64,000 nucleotides of DNA from Sinotaia quadrata (taxonomy: Eukaryota; Mollusca; Gastropoda; Architaenioglossa; Viviparidae), in NCBI GenBank assembly GCA_028829895.1, contig CM054179.1, positions 31,651,117 to 31,715,116 of the forward strand, given 5' to 3'. The position numbers and the translations under genes are program-made. How positions within the stretch are numbered: the first letter of the stretch is position 1; every line of letters begins with the position of its first letter. The notes beneath the pieces are model-generated. The model ran no database searches. It was not told where the DNA came from and saw only the letters and a list, made by a program, of their open reading frames with translations. This document shows positions 59,883 through 64,000 of this stretch, piece after piece.

Positions 59883-61364
59883 TCTGTATATATAAAATTG
59901 AACATCTATTTTCTTCTTTGTTTATTTGTGTGTCTGCTATAAAACCTAAGAATTCTCATTCTAGTCCCAAAGTGGATTTGTCTTGATGACAGGAAGCTTT
60001 CAGACTTATGCATATAAACCTGAACTGAAATTTTAGGTTCCCCAACCCCCCAAATAACGAATACTTTACTCAAGAAAGACAACTCAAGAAGAATAGATTT
60101 CATTTCACGCAGAGATATCCCTTTATTCATACAAAAGCAGACTTGGTCAACATTGTGCTGCATGAGGAATTGTGTGGTTTATCTCTGGTGACTGTTCCAT
60201 GACAAAAGAGCTCTGGCCACAAAACAACATGTTTATGGAGGTGAAGCTGGGAGGCTTTGAATTTCCGGATATATAACACATGGACTTTGTGTAAAGAACA
60301 TTTTACCCTTAGTGTAAATAAGACATATTTACACAACATAATAAAACTACCATCCTCTGCCATGTGTGCTTCAGACTGCAAAATGAAATATTTACTCAAC
60401 ATGTCATTTATGAGACGACTTTGGACAACAAAATAAAAGGGAATCAAATAAACATGATATAGTTACTCAACATGTAATCTATGTGTAAGTCAACTAAATG
60501 GGAGTATTTCAGGCTGCATTTAATGCAAACATATTATATATCAGTGGATTAGCCTGGTGGATTTATCAATGGATTTATGCATATTTATATAGAACTAATT
60601 AAATAAATCTTATTTCTTTTTGAATTGAGAAAAACTATTAAAATTTCAGCTATTTTGTTTTACTCAGGCAAAGCTAGGTGTAGCAGTTGATGGTAAAGTA
60701 AATATATGTAAATATAAAATTTGCCAGAATCCATCAAACGTCCTATTTACTTTATCATCATCTGCCCAACCAGTGTCTTAAATAAGCACCATACAAACAA
60801 CCTATTGTTCACCAGGTGAATATTAAAGCAATTACCCATGTGTTTGTCTGCACTGACACATCAATGTTTCTGCTTTAAGGTCAACAAATAAAACTACCCA
60901 GTCAGAAATCATTGCACTATAAAGCATTTTAAAAATGGTAGCCATTTATTTTGAGCAGACATATATTTATACAACACAGTAAAGCTACAATTAACTGCTT
61001 TATGACTTTGGACTGTAAAACTACCATTGTCTGCCATGTGTGCTTCAGACTGAAATAGCTAAATATTTACTCAACACGTCACTTGAAATTACTTCAGACA
61101 GTAAGATAATATGGAATCAAATAAACATGATATAGTTACTCAATACATTATCTATGTGTAAGTTAACTAAATGGAAATATTGTAGGCTGAATTTAATGCA
61201 AACATATATGTCAATGAATTAGCCTCAATTATGGCTTTATCATTGTATGTTTATGCATATTTATATCGGACTAATTCAATAAGTCTTATTTATTTTTCAA
61301 CTTATGAATGCTATTAAAGTTCGGGTAGAATGGGTTACTTGGCAGTGCTGGGTATATCTGCTAG
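59883..61364 (+). mobile_element. Candidate non-autonomous Helitron
   Basis: The proposed 5' end is TC at 59883-59884, preceded by A and followed by TGTATATATAAAATTG and a GTTTATTTGTGTGTCTG-type stretch, a 5' style common in animal Helitrons. The proposed 3' end is CTAG at 61361-61364 followed by T. Eight bases before it, 61338-61352 can fold as CTTGGC-AGT-GCTGGG, a six-pair stem with G-T pairs, a weathered form of the CCCGGC..GCCGGG hairpin usual before Helitron CTRR ends. The flanking A and T fit insertion between host A and T without duplication. No Rep/helicase coding was seen, so it would be non-autonomous. Inside, a 3' half is present twice (60325-60690 and 60956-61364). The end signals are short, so copies elsewhere are needed to prove the boundaries. 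Confidence 0.5.
60325..61364 (+). repeat. Internal duplication of about 350 bp inside the candidate Helitron
   Basis: TGCCATGTGTGCTTCAGACT, AATCAAATAAACATGATATA, ATCTATGTGTAAGT and GGCTGxATTTAATGCAAACA occur in the same order at 60358-60540 and 61030-61210. The similarity continues to TACTCAGGCAAAGCTAGGT (60660-60678) and TACTTGGCAGTGCTGGGT (61336-61353), the hairpin region of each copy. The first copy's end is mutated (CAGTTGAT in place of CTGCTAGT), so it looks like an older terminus. Confidence 0.85.
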
Positions 61365-61803
61365 TATATTTATGAAAACTTGGCCTTTCTTGAAATTAAT
61401 CTCTTTTCCTTTCGTAAACATTTCTTTTTGTAAAATCTTATAAGGCAAACAATATAAGTTTCTGTTAATTAATTGATTAATCCAAATTGGGATTTAATTT
61501 TTCCTCGAGGTCAACTCAATATATTTAATTTAAATAATGGTTTCAAATTGATTTTAATAAATTCTATTTACAACATGAAAACTTACTGACATTGTTGAGT
61601 AGTAAAATTACTAAAAACCATAAGCCAGATTAATGTGAATAAAAACATAGCCAAAGACAATTTTATGCTAGACTTTGAAAAATACTTTCTTACGAGGGAC
61701 GTGATCAGTTCAAATAAAGGCCTAGCAGTTACAAGATTTGTATACTTGTGTTGGTAATTAGGGAGGGCAAGGCTAACGACATTAGCCTACCATTCTCCCC
61801 TCC
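61365..61803. other. No feature seen
   Basis: AT-rich; nothing recognised. Confidence 0.45.
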
Positions 61804-61977
61804 GTGCATTACAGCGTTTATCAACTATCAACGGCCTCCAATGAGTTAGCCAACGAGCCGGTCATTCAAAATATTCGATTCAAAGTGGGTCGTGCATTAC
61901 AGCGTTTATCAGCTGTCAACGGTCTCCAATTAGCCAAAAAACTGATCATTCAAAATATCCGATTCAAAGTGGGTTGG
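61804..61977. repeat. 88-bp tandem duplication
   Basis: GTGCATTACAGCGTTTATCA begins at 61804 and 61892, and both copies end GATTCAAAGTGGGT. The plus-strand 64-codon frame over it is simply the duplicated unit. Confidence 0.95.
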
Positions 61978-62940
61978 GTATTAGATGCTCAATTATAATT
62001 ATGAATACGCGAATTAAGCACCTCTAATTCAGTGACTGCATATTCAGGAAAGGTGTCCTCTATTCGTTATTGATACCATTCAAGTTCAGTGGAAGAAGCA
62101 ATTCAGTCAGTGGGATCAATTTCAAGAAGTCTGGTATATTTTTCTTTTACAATAGTTGAAATCTCAAAACCGATCTCCTCAAACTACTGGAACACTGCAG
62201 AAAACCGAAAGAAATACTTTCATTTGAAGAAGAAACAGACAATAGTTACGTGGAACTGACTGAGGAGCTATAAACGATTGTGACGTATTTACCCGGGAAA
62301 AATTCTCTATAGGAGGTTCTGCAATTTATTTCTGTTGGAAACGGAATGGAGTCCTTTCCCAACCTGTGGACTGCTTATTTTGGTGACATTGTCTTTTACT
62401 TAAGTTAGTGGAGAACGAAGTTGTTTTTTTGAAAATACTGAAGCTGGTCCAGCACTTACTTGTGTTCTTCTGTGCTGGATATCGGCTGACAGATCTTGCA
62501 ATTAAATCAGTTGAGTTTCCAATTGCCGCCAAGACTTACGATGTCTCTGATCTCATCCACGAATCTGTCCAACGGAAAGCTAAAAAAATTCATATCCTAT
62601 TATGTTTGATTTGAAAGGCAAAGGAGAACACTATAAATATCACAGGGCTTCCATGTTGGTAAAATGTGCCAGAAAATCAAGACATAAAACATAGTGTAAG
62701 CAATATTGGAAAAATCAATACATCTTAGCAACAAAAATGTTGATTAATTTTTTTTTTACATCAAAAGCACAAATATTTTTGCCGATGCCTTGGGAACCTC
62801 AACACCTAAGACATAGCTCGCATACGTGCTCATTACACAGACAGACTGAGGGGGAGGAGACTGAGGGGGACTGAGGGAAACTGAGGGAGAGTAATAAATT
62901 TAACTTTCACGATTTACGACAATTTATTGAAAATTATCTC
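61978..62940. other. No supported gene
   Basis: The plus-strand frame at 62408-62614 and the opposing one at 62326-62532 are unrepetitive but unrecognised. A short GACTGAGGGGGA-type repeat lies at 62845-62890. Confidence 0.45.
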
Positions 62941-62944
62941 AGAA

Positions 62945-63290
62945 AGTAATCTCAGGACAAACAGTTGCATACATATATTTTAATAAAGTAATCTCAGGAC
63001 AAACAGTTGTATACATGTATTTTAATAAAGTGACCTCAGGACAAACAGTTGTATACATGTATTTTAATAAAGTGACCTCAGGATAAACGGTTGCATACAT
63101 GTATTTTTAAAAAGTGACCTCAGGATAAACGGTTGCATATATATATTTTAATAAAGTGACCTCAGGATAAATTGTTGCATACATGTAGTGAGTGACCTCA
63201 GGATAAACGGTTGCATACATGTATTTTAATAAAGTGACTTCAGGATAAACGGTTGCATACATGTATTTTAATAAAGTGACCTCAAAGGAG
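62945..63290. repeat. Minisatellite, 42-bp unit, about 8 copies
   Basis: GTGACCTCAGGATAAACGGT followed by TGCATACATGTATTTTAATA and AA is the unit. Early copies read CAGGACAAACAGTTGTATAC. One copy (near 63185) lacks about 13 bases. Confidence 0.95.
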
Positions 63291-63975
63291 AGAAATACGT
63301 ATGCTGACTTTGAGCGCTCGTTGTTTGAGACTTTCCCCAATGATATGGGTCGTAAACAAGTCTCTTTAGCAACAAAACATGTCAAGTATTCGAACGTTCT
63401 TCTTTTAGTAGTCACGCCAGGAAAATATTGTTGTATTCCTTAATGCAGAAATGAAGTGAATTATATTGTCCATTTTGGAATTTAGCTGTAAATTTAATAA
63501 ATGCCTGAATTACTGCCGTAATACAAAACGAGTGTATGTTGAAAATTATAACAATTGACGAACATCATTAAACTTCCGATATATCCACTATCAAATATTA
63601 TTGTACATATTCGAGTCTATGCAGTTGTTTGCATCCGTTCTAATGACAAAAGGTAGAGATATACGGACAATCAAAAACGCATACCCCCACCCCCCACCCA
63701 CATATACACGTGAAAATAACACATTAAAAGAAACAAAAATATGACATTGGAAACAAAGATAAATCTGAATAGACTCTTATTAAACACAAAAGAAATTGTT
63801 TATAATTCAATAGCCTGCACCCAAAGAATGGGCTGGGAAATATGTCTCCAATATATGCTTTCGCCCCAAAATATCAGTTGCGTTTGAAAAATATAAAAGG
63901 TCACTCATTGACGACCATACTAAAACCCGTACTTATAAATATAGCAAAATAATACTCATTATTCTTTATAATCAT
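63291..63975. other. No feature seen
   Basis: The short plus-strand frame 63261-63443 starts inside the minisatellite and is not recognised. The rest is AT-rich. Confidence 0.5.
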
Positions 63976-64000
63976 GCACACACACACACACACACACACA
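63976..64000. repeat. (CA)n microsatellite at the window end
   Basis: About 12 CA dinucleotides, cut by the window edge. Confidence 0.95.

Overview
The window reads as nuclear DNA of an animal. It is strongly AT-rich, has very long stretches without open frames, many microsatellites, and one clear protein-coding exon bounded by a consensus GT splice donor. The transposon remnants (LINE-like, hAT-like, Helitron-like) and the many long-unit minisatellites would suit a mollusc or another lophotrochozoan. That placement is inference; nothing here fixes the species.

Layout. 1-6.3 kb: the first coding exon of a zinc transporter of the SLC30A (ZnT2/3/4/8) group lies on the minus strand at 5317-6226. 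About 5.3 kb of AT-rich DNA downstream of it is presumed intron. 6.3-13.7 kb: mostly featureless, with a decayed LINE-like ORF2 tail near 8 kb. 13.7-18.3 kb: minisatellites, a GA/CT inverted repeat, a promoter-like patch at 13.7 kb and a striking cluster of CRE/ATF-type sites at 18.0-18.3 kb. 19-28.5 kb: a series of minisatellites plus a small inverted-repeat element at 20.3 kb. 28.6-29.5 kb: a decayed hAT/DUF4371-type transposase on the minus strand. 30-31 kb and 37-40.5 kb: four diverged copies of one ORF1-like repeat family, richer in GC and in Gln/Asn codon runs than its surroundings. All four share a conserved 19-residue block. 31.7-36.8 kb and 42.3-46.7 kb: more minisatellites, including a 1.2-kb array. 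47-58 kb: mostly featureless, with a dispersed repeat present twice (51.2 and 57.3 kb, opposite orientations). 58.7-63.3 kb: minisatellites around a candidate non-autonomous Helitron (59,883-61,364).

Only the zinc transporter exon is supported as a living gene. Most other open frames are by-products of tandem repeats. No tRNA, rRNA, CRISPR or operon structure was seen, and no complete novel system. The most unusual property of the window is its density of minisatellites with 10-90 bp units, about 35 arrays or tandem duplications in 64 kb. Next come the ORF1-like family, the candidate Helitron and the bZIP-site cluster.
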